From Bimastos eiseni (Eukaryota > Annelida > Clitellata > Crassiclitellata > Lumbricidae): a stretch of 64,000 bases of DNA. The notes under the pieces were generated by a model, which saw nothing but the letters and a program-made list of their open reading frames with translations, made no database searches and was not told the DNA's origin. Made by a program: the position numbers and the translations under genes. The stretch spans positions 9,153,000 to 9,216,999 of the forward strand of contig OY365809.1 in NCBI GenBank assembly GCA_959347315.1, written 5' to 3'. Shown piece after piece: positions 1 through 13,000 of the stretch. The stretch's first letter is position 1. Each line of letters opens with the position of its first letter.

Positions 1-1585
1 ATGGCCAGTGCTAGCAACAGTAGTGCCAGTCTGAAACTGAAAATCTCCTTGTTTTTTCGGCCATTAATGCTCCAAACAATGGTATCGGCTTGCCATGATA
101 GCAAGAGCTGGGGTGTGTTCTCTGTAGTGAGACGGTCTGAAATGAACCGAGAAAATGAGAAATAGGTCTTAGATTTTTTTTGGTCTTGTAGGGAATAGTT
201 AATTACATGTTTAGTTTGCAACTGTTTCATTTGTTTAATTAAAATCCATTCTGTTGTTCAATGATTTGTTTGTTTCATAATTGGTCTGTGTCTGCATGCA
301 AAAGTGGGGGGTGCCACCATAAAATCGCTATGGGCAAGGTAGGAGACCAGACAATTATTTACATGCATTTCTTATCCTGTGTATGAAATGCAACATTGGA
401 TATTTAAAGGTCTCTCTTGGTGGACATTTATTGTCCATGTTCACAATAGAATGGTGTGCTAAAATATTACATGATGGTTGTGACCTACATGGTTTGCCAG
501 AAGCAAACCTCATTTTCAAGCATTTTTGATCAATTACTGTTGCATGATTAAATGTTTTAAATGTAACCTGTATCTATGTTTATATACAAAAATGGTATTT
601 AGTTATAGTAATGTGTTGCAGATAACAAGTAAGGCAGAACACTGGGAATACCTGGCAATTCATGTACAGAATTTTTAACCCCATACCGTGTCCACTTCAA
701 ATGTCAAATTTAGCTAAATACGGTGTATTTAGGGCACAGAAAGCTGTGGTGTAAAAGGGGTTAGAAATTTTAGGGAATTATGTGAGTATGGTTCCTTTAT
801 TGAATTTTGAATAACTATGTAGGTTTTCAAAACTTTTCTAGAATTGAAGTAGTCTGTGTCCTTAAAGTTCTGACCACCATAATGACTAAAAATTGTGCTG
901 GTTGTTGTGATCCCCTTGGAAACTGTCGGCCCAGTGGGAGCCTGAATGGTTGTGAAGTCCTAAAAAGCGTATTTTTAAACCCGACTGATCCTTTTTAAAC
1001 CATGCAAACCACTTTTTCTTTACGATTCATAAATAGAAAATTATGCATTCACCAGCGTGTCAATGGTGTTGCTACGTGGGTCCAGTGGGCAGTGAATTTA
1101 TTATGATTGAAGGCTTGAAAACGCTATCGACCGATGCTATCGCCTCCATTCAACAGCTGATTTAATCGACCGATGTGAGGTCTGCACTGACTTGTTTATC
1201 CAATATTTAATGACGTCTGATAGCTGAAAGAAACATTTACTTGATACCATCTCTGCCTTTTGTCTGAATGTGGGTCGGATGAAGCATGCTCTACATTAAT
1301 TCCATATTACGGATTTTGTATATGAACCAAAAATTCTGCATGATCCCAAATGGCAGAAGTCATGACGTCCATGAGCTAGATCGGTACATTGTATATAATA
1401 GGCCTATAATTATGACGCTACTATTGTGGAGATTAATTCCTACACTGTTTGAACTTTGACGCTGCCAGTCCCAAACCTGGAGAAAGGAGGGGCGACACCA
1501 AATCATCTACGATATGGAACGGTGTCGCTATAAAATCAACAACTCCCTTCGAATCACGTTAGCGTCATAGATTCATATTCCTACT
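1..1585. other. Intergenic, nothing recognised
   Basis: AT-rich DNA with many stops in all frames. The only open stretch over 60 codons (807-998) has no recognisable motif or splice context. I see no RNA gene or repeat structure here. Confidence 0.5.
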
Positions 1586-1589
1586 GCAG

Positions 1590-1680
1590 TAATTCACTCC
1601 CACCTCTTGTACTGATTCACTCCCACCTCATGTACTGATTCACTCCCACCTCCTGCACTAATTCACTCCCACCTACGAAC
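1590..1680. repeat. 23-bp tandem repeat, four copies
   Basis: Units start at 1590, 1613, 1636 and 1659 and share the core ATTCACTCCCACCT. The last copy is degenerate at its 3' end. Confidence 0.85.
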
Positions 1681-2129
1681 CGTAGGGCCTACTCGTTCTG
1701 CTTCTCAATCAGCCCAATTCTCTCACCCGCCTCTAGAGCAGAAACTGGCAGAAACAACGCTCTTCCTGAATTATTTTCCGAACAAGCAATGCGAAATAGA
1801 TCCTATCTAGTATATCCCATCGTCTCCTCTAAAAGGTTGCTAGCTTCCCTCTTCGTTCTTATGATCAGGGCCACCGACAGGAATTCAGAGCAGGGCAGTA
1901 CTACTGGTCTCGAAATTACCTTTGTACTGTCTAGCACTGCTCTACTAGCTCTGCAGTCTACTTGTCTTCCATGTTCTTCTCTGTTAAGCCTGCAGACTTC
2001 GGCCCGCAACCCTCCATCCACTCTCTGGTTGTGTCTCTCAAGACTCCGTTAGTCCACCCTCTTCATCCCATATAATTATACCCATCAAGCCATGTAATAG
2101 TCTCATTGAATCCTGTGTCGACAACCTTA
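1681..2129. other. Unassigned DNA before a LINE relic
   Basis: Overlapping open frames on both strands (1789-2052 plus, 1803-2021 minus) have no recognisable domain. The stretch lies directly upstream of the reverse transcriptase relic and may be an eroded part of the same LINE, but I cannot show this. Confidence 0.3.
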
Positions 2130-2570
2130 GTTATGTAGCTAAGCAGCAGATCATGCTGATGCACTCAAAACTACCCTTATCCACAGACGATTTCTTCAAT
2201 TCTGTCGCACAATTACTACACGTGGTTGATCTTATCTCAATTGATGCCAACCAATCTCCTCGAGGCTCAAGATCTGCCTTAACCCTTCCAAAACAGAATT
2301 CATCTTCTTCCCGACCCAAAAAAATCATGACCATTCAATTCACCTACTCATGATTTGCACTAACTCTTCATCTCTTACCATCCCATCCTATCCTCAATCT
2401 TAGTATTAATTTTAATCAATATCTCAGATTATCTTTCCTACTCTAACCGCATCTCCAACTTCTGTTTAATGCACATGCTCCACTTTCAAACTGCCTCCAC
2501 TATTGCTCCTTCAGTTGTTCACTCAAAGCTCGATTACTGCAATTCTATCTTTCTTACCCTGAAATGATGA
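2130..2570 (+). mobile_element. CR1/L2-type LINE reverse transcriptase relic
   Basis: Broken plus-strand coding pieces match the C-terminal half of a CR1/L2/Rex-like reverse transcriptase. One frame reads LNPSKTEFIFF near 2277-2310. Another, near 2515-2560, reads VHSKLDYCNSIFL, a segment typical of these non-LTR elements. Frameshifts and stops separate the pieces, so the copy is dead. No 3' tail or target duplication could be placed. Confidence 0.65.
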
Positions 2571-2802
2571 AATTCACTCAAATAATGCGTCGGCAGCTTG
2601 TGCAAAACTCACTGACACTGTTATAGTGTAACAGACCGTCCATACACGATTAGGCCTATTATCACTCCTACAGTCCACTAGCTGTGTGGCCTATAAGTCC
2701 TTGTATCGACCTACTCTCATCCAGGGACGCAACAAAGGGGCAGAGGAGGCAACCACCCTCGGGCGCAGGACTATATAAAGGACGCAAAATTAGTTTTCAG
2801 TA
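2571..2802. other. Unassigned intergenic DNA
   Basis: No open frame or repeat of note. It may be the decayed 3' end of the preceding LINE. Confidence 0.3.
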
Positions 2803-2917
2803 GGTCCTTGCGCCTTTAAGCAAGGAAGGATACGTGTTAACCCAGGCGGTCCTTGCCCCTTTAAACAAGGTTGGATACCCGGATACCTTGGCGGTCCTTG
2901 TGCCATAAAAACAAGGG
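2803..2917. repeat. 45-bp tandem repeat, 2.5 copies
   Basis: Copies start at 2803, 2848 and 2893. Each opens with GGTCCTTG, followed by a run near CCTTTAAACAAGG. The third copy is incomplete. Confidence 0.75.
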
Positions 2918-3800
2918 AAAATAGCGTAAAAAGGTAAAGCATCAAGCTCTCTCTATCTGCCCTAGGTTGCCATGGAAACTGCCTGATGAGTAATGACTCG
3001 TCAGTTCCGGCAGCAGAAATGGAGACCATGAAGAGGGCGTAACGAACTAGACAACCACGCTAACACCTGTCATGTTGTTGTCTTTCAGATTCCTTCTAGA
3101 CCCGAACGACGAGAGACGACGCCAGCACAAGACATAACGACCGAAGAAACAAAGAAAGGAAGCCAGAAAACAAACACTGAACAATTATGTAAAAATTAGC
3201 CTAAAGACTCTGAACCTTATTCATGTTAACCATATTGTATCCTGAATGCATATAACGGAGCCTGACGCATATCATCCTAGTTATGGATGCGTCGTTAAAT
3301 TAATTTGTATAAGTCGGTCAGTTTTCAGTAGGCTATCAAGTAGGCCTACATCGCGTCATACGCAAAATAAGTTCAATTCCATTAGCCAATTAAACTTTAA
3401 AATGTGCACAACTTGGTTTTCAGCTTTAAAAGTGGCAAGGTCGGTGCATGCCAATAAACCGATCCTTTGGCGTGTCAAATTCAGCAAATAAAAGAATATG
3501 TTCTCGCACTTCTTGTAAATAAATTACTCGTTTGGTGGCGTCACTGGGATATTGTATTAAGTTTCTTAACCCTCTTGTCTTAGACTTTTATCAGACTTTA
3601 GGCTCCTAACACACGATTTTAAATAGTTGCGTATAGCTGCGCTAACCTTTGCTGTGGATAACATTATAACTAGGCCTATCGTATGAATAATAACGAAAAT
3701 TTTAAAAATCAGAGACATACGTGATTACGTTCGTGTGCGCTTCTGAGCTGATTGTAAGAAGGAAAATATCAAATTTCGGTTGTATTGTATACATTGTATT
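2918..3800. other. Intergenic, nothing recognised
   Basis: AT-rich sequence up to the assembly gap. The open frame 3246-3491 shows no known motif. Confidence 0.4.
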
Positions 3801-4000
3801 NNNNNNNNNNNNNNNNNNNNNNNNNNNNNNNNNNNNNNNNNNNNNNNNNNNNNNNNNNNNNNNNNNNNNNNNNNNNNNNNNNNNNNNNNNNNNNNNNNNN
3901 NNNNNNNNNNNNNNNNNNNNNNNNNNNNNNNNNNNNNNNNNNNNNNNNNNNNNNNNNNNNNNNNNNNNNNNNNNNNNNNNNNNNNNNNNNNNNNNNNNNN
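3801..4000. other. Assembly gap (200 N)
   Basis: Exactly 200 unspecified bases. The round length suggests a placeholder of unknown true size. Open frames running through it mean nothing. Confidence 0.99.
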
Positions 4001-5049
4001 CTCACTGCTAACCGACTAATATTATTCAATGTGTCATTAATTTTTTATAGGGCCCATATAAAAGTCGTTAGCAAATTATGTTTAATTTCATAGCAATAAA
4101 CATTGAATAAAATCTGGAACGCATATCATATTTTTGATTGTATTAAATTAGTGCACACTGCCAAGGGGTGAAGACTTAGGCCTAATTAGGGCCTAGTGGA
4201 CAGAAATGGGCGGTCTTCTCCAAAATTTCACATGGAGGAGATGGGAATGCTTAATAATATATCCCTCCAATACATCATAATTGTATCATAATCATATTTA
4301 ATTTCCATAGTATTATCCATTGTTCATCCGTTTTTCGCAGCATCCATGTTTGGCTCAATCTCTGATTCTTGCACACATCACTGCATGCTCTCGTCTTCAG
4401 CCATGGGCGTCCGCAGGACGCGCAAGAAGGCGCACGTGCGCCCTCTGGATTTTGTGCATATATGTAGAGCACCTTTGCTGATTTGGCTATTTGTGATCAT
4501 TACAACACGATTTTCAACGTGACGATCGGAAAACACTAAATTCTATGGGCAATTATTCAATAGCAGCAATGGAAGCGTCAAATTAATAACTGTAGGCCTA
4601 TGTCCGTAAAATACAGCACGCTGTCACCTGTACAAGTTGGAGCTATACACGTAGCCTATATCATTTGTGTTGGCGTAGTTTCTAAAATTTTACGTATAGA
4701 GTCCTCTCATGGTAATATGGAAATTCATATTGTCAGTTCATATTGTTAAAAATTGACGGCAAAATGCTCTCAGTCGTATCGGATATAAATGGTATATGGC
4801 TTATGGCATTTCTTTTGCCAGCGAATCTTGCGTTGATGTTGGTGATTTTATCCTATTACTGCGAGATAACAGATGAATTGCGAAGTCAGGACGTTATATA
4901 TATATATATATATATAGCAGCAATGGCCTATTTATATATATATATATATATAGGTCTACAAAAGAAAATTTTCGGAATTCAGAGGTTCGTCGTTGCATAG
5001 GCGTGATAGGCCTACGTCATGGATCGGTTGGAGAACTTGAGATCAAGAA
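4001..5049. other. Intergenic with two (TA)n runs
   Basis: No gene seen. Short TA runs lie near 4895-4915 and 4933-4953, about 20 bp apart. Near 4395-4445 a GC-rich word set (GGGCGTCCGCAGG, GCGCACGTGCGCC) looks like a transposon end, but no partner was found. Confidence 0.4.
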
Positions 5050-5205
5050 TATGGTCTCGAGACCGCGGTTTTGGTCTCGAATGCATTGGACTTGGTCTTG
5101 GTCTTGAACCATCGGTCTTGGTCTTGGTCTCGACTGCGTCGGTCTTGGTCTTGGTCTTAAAGGAACGGTCTTGGGATTGGTCTTCGTCTTAGATTAGCGT
5201 TCTTG
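5050..5205. repeat. (GGTCTT/GGTCTC)n array, first copy
   Basis: Interrupted hexamer array of GGTCTT with GGTCTC variants. A second array of the same word lies at 5748-5882. Confidence 0.8.
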
Positions 5206-5747
5206 ATCATTTGCTGTACCAGAGAAATTTCTTTGATATTTGTCGGTTTTTTTCGATTACTTGAGACACCGGATGCTTAGGCCCCACGCGCTTGTTATCG
5301 ATTTATGACGTGCTGACCATCTATATTTGCATGTTACTATGGGCAAAAAATGCATTTGCAACGGAACCAGCCATTTCAAAATTTGCTTTCACAAATTTTA
5401 AGGTTTTTGGAACAATCTAATAATTATGTGGTCAGCCATGCCCGTGTAGCCTAGTCTATGTTAACCTACAACTGCGAGTACAAGTAAGCCTACACCATTC
5501 AAACGGAACGTTTATCTACTTGTTCAGAGGTCTTATTTAGGACGTATCGTATACTGTAAGTAATTTATAGTGTCATATTCTCAGGCCGAAGACAAGGACT
5601 GAACCCGCAAAAGTACAGAATGGCCTGTAAAACTATTTTCTGGACTATTATTAAGATTAGTATTCTTCAGCAATAAAATTCAAATTTTAAGCGTGTTTTT
5701 CCATTTTAGCGTCTTAATAAATTGAATTGTTTATAAAAAAGAATATC
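5206..5747. other. Spacer between two GGTCTT arrays
   Basis: About 540 bp of ordinary AT-rich DNA. It could be the body of an element bounded by the two arrays, but I found no inverted or direct ends. Confidence 0.3.
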
Positions 5748-5882
5748 CGTCTTGGTCTTGGTCTCGGACCCTCGGTCTTGGTCTTGGTCTCGGACCACCC
5801 GGTCTTGGTCTTGGTATTGGACCTCTCGGTCTTTGTCTCGGTCTTGGTCTCGGTCTTGGTCTCGAGGTTCTTGGTCTCGTGC
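5748..5882. repeat. (GGTCTT/GGTCTC)n array, second copy
   Basis: Same hexamer as at 5050-5205. It opens long frames on both strands that encode only Thr/Lys/Glu or Gln/Asp/Arg repeats, so it is not coding. Confidence 0.85.
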
Positions 5883-6599
5883 CCAACACTGCTTGAGGTA
5901 GGACATAGGCCTAAGTACAATATATATAGTGATCGGAGGTCGAGAACTACGAAGACAGAAGAAGGATGGGGCTAATACCATGCCTTGTCGAAACTGCGCT
6001 GAAATCTGCTACCTTCAAATTTTCGTTCGCAATAGACGGTTTACATTTTATTCGTAATTTATTCGAAAGAAAGCATGGGGATGATGGGGATCAGACGTTC
6101 ATCCATGTAAAGTTGAATATTTAATGTTCAACTAACCGTATCAACATTTCTACAGCGCCCACAAAAGTGAAGTCGCGGGAACCAGCTTATCATAGGTGTG
6201 TAATAGAAACAAAATCGATTGGCAGAGGTCAAGATCCGGGGTCAAGATCAAATAGCCATCGGCCTACGTGGATCAAAATATATGCCTCCAGTCTTTATCT
6301 GCAATTCTCACTGAAGCTGATAACTTTTTAAAAAAAACTCTTTTCATGGTCTTAGGCGAGACTGGACACCAGGCTAACTGTCTTACTTACTGCACCTCTG
6401 GTCAGTCACGCTAAAGCCTACATCGTACCTTTGCTATAACGCTGTTATGCAGTTTGTGCGTTCCATCGTCTTGTGTGTATAATAATGATCGCCTACAGCC
6501 TACACCTGAGCGATTCTCACGTGACATATAATTACGTAGGACTGTTGCTTGGATCGACCGTGCGTGAAAAATGTCGTATACGAAATGAACTTGTTTTGC
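5883..6599. other. Upstream flank of the NPAS4-like gene
   Basis: No repeat or gene. It contains a CACGTGAC word near 6518, an E-box core that can bind bHLH factors. This is suggestive only, about 0.5 kb upstream of the start codon. Confidence 0.3.
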
Positions 6600-6995
6600 C
6601 AGCAATTAGGCATACCGTAAAGAGGCAACAACTGGTTGGAGTAGTTTAATTGTGTTAGTGTAGATCGCGTCGATGGTGTCTAGAGTCTAGAGACAGAAAA
6701 GAAAACGAAGCAGCGCGTGTGTGTTTGGTGGGGGCAATTTCGCCAGGTGTTGTGACGTTTCAGTGTTTACCCGTCGTCAATCGATCGTAGCCGGTGATCG
6801 ACCAACCCACCCTATTATACAACAGAGATGGACCTCTGACCGAATCGAATTCAACTGGAGATGATCAGATCTGTGTAGAACCGGGAAATTTGCGAACTGC
6901 TGGAATTGATATGAACGTAGTTTTTCAATCGAAAGGACTCAGCGTCGGTTTCATTAGTACGACTGTGGGGTCTCGCTTCACCTGTTTCAACAACG
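6600..6995 (+). promoter_or_regulatory. Putative promoter and 5' UTR of the NPAS4-like gene
   Basis: This is the DNA directly before the inferred start codon at 6996. It is richer in CpG than its surroundings (GATCGCGTCGATGG near 6664) and contains TGACGTTT near 6751, a CRE-like half site. NPAS4 genes in vertebrates are activity-induced through CRE and E-box elements, so such sites would fit. No TATA box or start site can be fixed. An earlier ATG at about 6828 opens a frame closed after three codons. Confidence 0.35.
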
Positions 6996-7006
6996 ATGAA
7001 GAAAAG
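6996..7006 (+). CDS. NPAS4: NPAS4-like coding exon 1 (11 coding bases)
   Basis: ATG AAG AAA AG, then donor GTAAAG. It is the only upstream ATG near a good donor that leaves phase 2, as exon 2 needs. It places Met three to five residues before the conserved TK-ASK basic region, as in NPAS4. The exon probably extends 5' as untranslated sequence. Confidence 0.7.
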
Positions 7007-10000
7007 GTAAAGAAAGTTTTCGACCTCTGTTCGTTTCATTGGCGTTATAGGCCTACGAGTGAGATCATGGTTGAATTGTTATTATGACGGGTTCGATATA
7101 GACCTTATAATTTTCAGTGATTTTTCAATAGGTTATCAAGATCAGCCCTTGGCCTATGTAGGAAGTTTGGTCACATAATTCACACTTGCACGGTTCTCCC
7201 GCATGGGATTTCATGTGGATGCTGAGATAATATTTTATTGTATAATAATAATTTCAAACTGACAAACCACAGTATGATTACAAGAAGGCTTACAGTACGA
7301 AAATACCATGAGAAGCTATGAGGCGTACAGGAGTCGAATGTAAAATTGTAAATGTCGTCTGACATGCAAGGCATCCATTGGTATACGTCTAATTTAACCA
7401 TTCGAAAGAAGGACTGGTCAACTTTGGAAAAGTGGAATCGAACTCGCTATCTCTGCCTTACACGCCCGTGTTTTATCCATTACTCTACCGACCCCCACTC
7501 CACAAACGAATTTAATTTTGATGATGAGAATATCATATGAATGTTGAGCAGGTCTACTGTTGATTGCCAAAGATTGTACATGTTGGTAGAAACAATACTG
7601 AACCTATTATTTTAGCAATAACAAATTTAAATGATCATAACATCTGTTTCATTTGGAATTTGAGCTATCGATTCCATCAATTGACTTCTCACTACGTTTC
7701 CTCTGGCCTTGATCATAGTGCTTGACCTCGAGAAATTTTGGCCAATAAAAATGTGTATGAATGTTCATGTTCATGTGACACACTTAGAATATAATTGCTT
7801 TTGTCATTTAATTGCTAAAACCTTTCATGCCATATATTGCATATAACATAGTAGATATTTTACATGTATTTAATTTATTCTTTTGAGATGGAACTGTTTG
7901 GACTAGTGAGAATGAGTCATTGTCATCTTGTCGAGACTGTAAAATAATGTGTATTGTGATTTCTACTGTAGAAGTCTTTCGTTAATTTTCAGTTTCAGAC
8001 CAACAAAAGTAGCCTCAAAGCGACGGCGTGATCTTCTAAATGCTGAAATAACACAAATTCGAGATGTCCTTCCATTCTCTGAATTGCAGCGTCAGAGGCT
8101 ATCGCAACTCCAAGTTATGTCACTCAGCAGTGCATATATTTCACTGAATAACTTTCTTGCACGGCGTAAGTAATTGGTTTTCTCAGGTTTACATTCACAA
8201 TCATGAGGTTTCACCTCTTTAGGAAGTCTAACCCTATATTAGGATCAATCTGATATTCATCCTTACTAGAAATGAACAAAAACTCGGCTCGGTCCATGTT
8301 TTGTAGTACTCTGTATAAACTTGGACTCAGTCAAATATTGGATCCGAGTTTTAATCTTTCCGATCTAAAAAGACAAAAATTGGATATTTTTACGTGCAAA
8401 ACCACAATCAATCTAACTAGAAACACAAATACTATTATTTTCATTTACAAAACAACAATCGACCTAACTAAAAACGCAAATGCAGCTACTATTAGTGCTT
8501 ACTACTTATCATTTCCTACTATAAACTAAGGCAAAACTAAACAAATTCATAAAATTTTTGCAAATAGACAAACTAAACATTAAGAGAATGAGACTTTTTT
8601 AATAATATTCTAAACTCGGATTGGGCTCTTCAAAATCCAACTCTTAAAACTCGGTTAATCCTTGCTCCTTACCATTTCTCTTGGCTTAAATGCAGATTTG
8701 CTTCTTTTTCTTTGCACTCTCTGATGTTTTGTCAAAAGCAGATTTGTATTATTCTTTATGTGGTATCTTTGCATGGTCTCTCTGACGTCACGCGGCTGCC
8801 TTGACTTTTGTTTTTAAGTAGAACTACTTCAGTTTGCATTTATGATGGCTTTATTAGCTTTCAAAACATCCTTGGCTTTTAAGCAGTGCTTTACAACCTC
8901 TCAAGTTTACAATATTTAATTAGATTTTTAAACAACCTTGAGATACAGTCAGCAAAGGGTAGAATTGTACAGTTCAGGGCAAATAAGCCAAGTAAATGCC
9001 GAGGAAATGGAAGCAATGCGGAAGATTAAGCTATGGAAGCAATGCGGAAGATTATGATGTAATTTGTGATAGAAAGTTGTATGGAGGATGGATGAAGGGT
9101 TTTAAGAGTCTGATAATAACGCTTGAGTCTGTACTTTTTCCTAGGCCCAAGTGCTGAGTCATTAAACTTGTTTGCTAATGTCTTAGCATTATTGTTTGTC
9201 AATGCTCAGACATTGGTAATCATATCAATCATATCCTTGTATTTTTATTGCATGTTAATTGCTTTAATTACACAATACTCGATTCCAGACTGATCTGCAT
9301 AATAGAGGAACGGTTTGGTGTCATGTTTATCAAGAATTATTTGTTGCAATTACTTGCATAAATTAATTTTAATTACAAATTACAATCCTTTCGTCTTGGT
9401 TCATCTATTTAGTAATCAAAAGAAATGATGGGTCAGAGGAAATCTTACGACACTTCAATATATCTCAAGTGAGTTTATGGCTATCATCAGAACATTGCAG
9501 TTTTATCATTGCTGTGATCATTATTTGTTAAACTATCAGTTCACGTCCAATGTGACCTATAAACAGGACTATAACTTGGAAGTCCAGAAGATATGTAAAG
9601 TAAAACTTCGTAAACGGGTCTCATGCGATCATGGGTCACTAAATTATAGGCATGATCATTGCACTCACACTGATGAAGGTAGATTGTCATTGAATTTCTT
9701 TGTTGACCTCATTTTCAGCAATTAAAACAGAAGAATTTTTGCATTATCCTTTTGATCAACAGTTTGGAATGTTGTCTTTATTTGGCAGTGTTTGGTTATG
9801 TGAATAATTGACAATTGGGGTTTTGTATTTGTGATCTAGATTCTGCCTGGCTTTATTCTGGTCATGGCCAGTGATGGAAGAGTTCTCTATGCATCGGACA
9901 ATATATCCGAATATTTGGGTTATAGTGCAGTAAGTTTAACAAGAATCTTGTATAGTGATATCTATGTAGCGCTTGTTAATAATGCATCAAAGATTGTTGA

Positions 10001-13000
10001 TATAGAACGCCTAATCTATTTCTTGTTTGATCAGTTTTAAATTTGGGTTTATTTGCTGTATTTTTTTTAGCCAGGTAATTAATTAGTTAAAACTTATATG
10101 ATGATGGTATATCATGGACAAGGAATCACCAAACGTAGCCTGTAATCAGACTTTAGAAGGTCATTATTCCACTGAGTCAGGTGAATCTTTTTCTGAAAAA
10201 AGATAAGTTTGAAGTAAGGAATGAAATTACATAAGCAACTTAACAGAATGGGAAGACATGGGAGAGAATTCTAGGAGCTAGAAAAACCTCATTCACCAAT
10301 ACAGTTTAAGCTATAGGATTGATGGTGATGTGATAAGACTGGCGATTAAGGACTTTTGTTTAATAATGAAATGCTGTGTTTTCCTGAGTTCATTGTTTTT
10401 ATAAGCCATGAGCCTAATTCGAAAGACAGGAAGCGAATGGCAAAAGTTCCCATGTAATGATTTATGTTAAGATGTCTATGCTCATTTCTTGATGTATTAT
10501 TTAGGACTAAATAGCTACCAATACTTATGCAGTTTTGACTTAGAATTACTTAACTAAGAAACAAGTGAAGGTAAGGTAAATATTCCTCTGAAGTATACTA
10601 CCAGAGATGTGGACATGATGCCTAATTCTGTGCAAAACATGAATGTGAATGTATGATGATTCACAAGTGTCATTCTCATAGTCGACAAAGGACACAGTAA
10701 GACTAAGCCCAGGTTAAAAGCAGAGTCCACCACCTCAACAACTTAGTCTCCCAATTTGAAAATTGAATCCATGAAACCTGCTGTGAAGTGTCATGCGACT
10801 CAAATTCAGGCTTGAAGGATTAAGGAGTTCATTGGCTGCTATCCTGTACTGTGCACTTCCTCAAAGGTAGAGAGGTAGAGGGCAGCAGCTACATAGAATT
10901 ATAAGATAAGCTGTCGAACAAATTTAAATTTGAGTATGATCTTCATAAAAGTGATGTCATGGTAAATGGTTATGAGAGCAATTAAGTTAATTAATTAAAT
11001 TTATCAAGTGTTATGCTGTATGTTGTGAGCAGAAATGGATCAGACACCGGACAATGAGGGACATCACACACTGGCACTGCTTAGGATGAGTAATTGTCAT
11101 TTAGGTACGCTGACTAAGTGTGTAGTAAACCATTCAAAGCAAGACGAGAAACACAATACCAATGCCAGCAGTGCTGCAAGCAAGAATATAACATTCCACA
11201 GTATCAAAAGTAGACAAGCGAAAAGAAACAAGTGCGGTCAATCTTACAGGTCAATCTTACGCTTGCCCACAATGTACAGTTTGGCATTGTGAAAGGCAGG
11301 AAGTGCAGATTAAAAGGGAATATTCTTAAGTCGGAAAATAGTTGCATTTCCATACAAATCAAGAACACTTGTGGAAGAATTTTCCTTTACACAATTTAAA
11401 GTTGAGATGGCCTTTAATTACATATGGTTCAGAGAAGGTTTCTTTGATTGAGGATAAACTTTGACATGAGAAGAGGCAGATGGAGTAGATCATCATCGGT
11501 TGGAGTTCATTGAAACTGAACTGACCAATTATTATCTGTTTCTTTTGGTGACAATTATAGAAAAGAGACCAGTTGGAGTTTGTTAGATTAGTTTGTTGCT
11601 ATGGGTGATATTTAAAGTTTTGTAATTTGGACTTGGTTTGAATGGGAAGTCAAATTTAGAATAAATGGCCGTGTTAGCCAGAAGCTAATGCTGGTAATCG
11701 ATACGGAACGAGGCGAAGGCATGAACGAGCTTGATCAACTGATGTCAAGACGTTTGGTGTATGGGCTGTTAAGTCAAACCCTTCAAACAAATATTTGTGC
11801 TTGGATTGAGTGTGCAAGTCTATAAATGCTTTCCTTGCGACAAATTTGGATTTTTGTAATCGTGAGAGTTTCTCCTGAACAGATCTTCTTGAAATTACTC
11901 GTTAATAATTTTGTTTCTGTTTTTGGTATTCAGTTGGATTATTTTAAATGTTTGGTCAACAGGTGGAGCTTTTGACGCAGGGTGAAACAGTCTATGACTT
12001 CATCGATAAATGCGACCAATCAGAGCTCAGATATATTCTCGAGTCAATGACATCATCTGATGGTCACAACAGTCACGATTTGCAGACGGTTACATGTAGA
12101 ATGTTTCTAGCACAGAATTATCGAGGCTTGAGTGGCTACAATCGCCACAAGGTAAACAAATTTTGAATTGAAATTCTATTATAGTTGATTCTTGACTTGT
12201 ATCTTGTTATATCAATAATATCACTGAGAGTTGCTCAATAGCATAGTGGAGTAGTGAGTAGCAGGTAGTCAATCGAGAGGTTGTGGGTTCAAATCACAAC
12301 CATGGCAGAAATTTTGTTAAAGATTTCTCTCAGCCGGCACCCACCATGTCAAATTTAGCTACAATGAGTACACTGACTGTACACTGTCGGTGGGAAGATG
12401 GGACAGCGAGGGTGATGACTGGCCACTGGTCCTCATGGGTATGCAGATGCATATTTCATGCCCTGACGCTTCATCAAGTGGGCGGTTCATCATAGGACGT
12501 TTTATCCCCAGATGATTCATCACCAATAACTAATGCTTTATAGCTTCACTACTTTGTAGCAATTTTCTCTTCCGGCATGGAAGCTGGATGGATGAAAAGA
12601 ATCATCCTTAAATAGAAGCTGGATTGATAAGTAAAATCTGTTTAAATGAAAGAGGAATTGATGAAACGAATCATTCTTAATTAGAAGCTGGATTATTGAC
12701 AGAAATTTGCTTAGCCTACATTAAAGCGGGATTGATGAAAAAGATCATGCCTAACTAGAGGCTGGATTGATGAACATCTGCAAACATCTGCTCAAATGGA
12801 AGTAGTATTGATGAAAAGAACCATACTTTTATAGAGGCTGGATTGATGAGAAAATGATGCTTAAGTGGAAGCGAATTTGATGAAAAATTAAACTGCCACA
12901 AAGTAGTGAAGCAATCAAATATTAGTTATTGGTGATGAATTGTCCGGGGATGAGACGTATTATGATGAATCGTCCGGGGATGAAAAAGCCTAGCATCGTC

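Noticed and set aside
3721..4093. Open frames across the run of N
   Set aside because: Unspecified bases cannot contain a stop, so the frames are artefacts.
5050..5885. Protein-coding Gln/Asp/Arg or Thr/Lys/Glu repeat frames on the minus strand
   Set aside because: They come entirely from the GGTCTT hexamer arrays.
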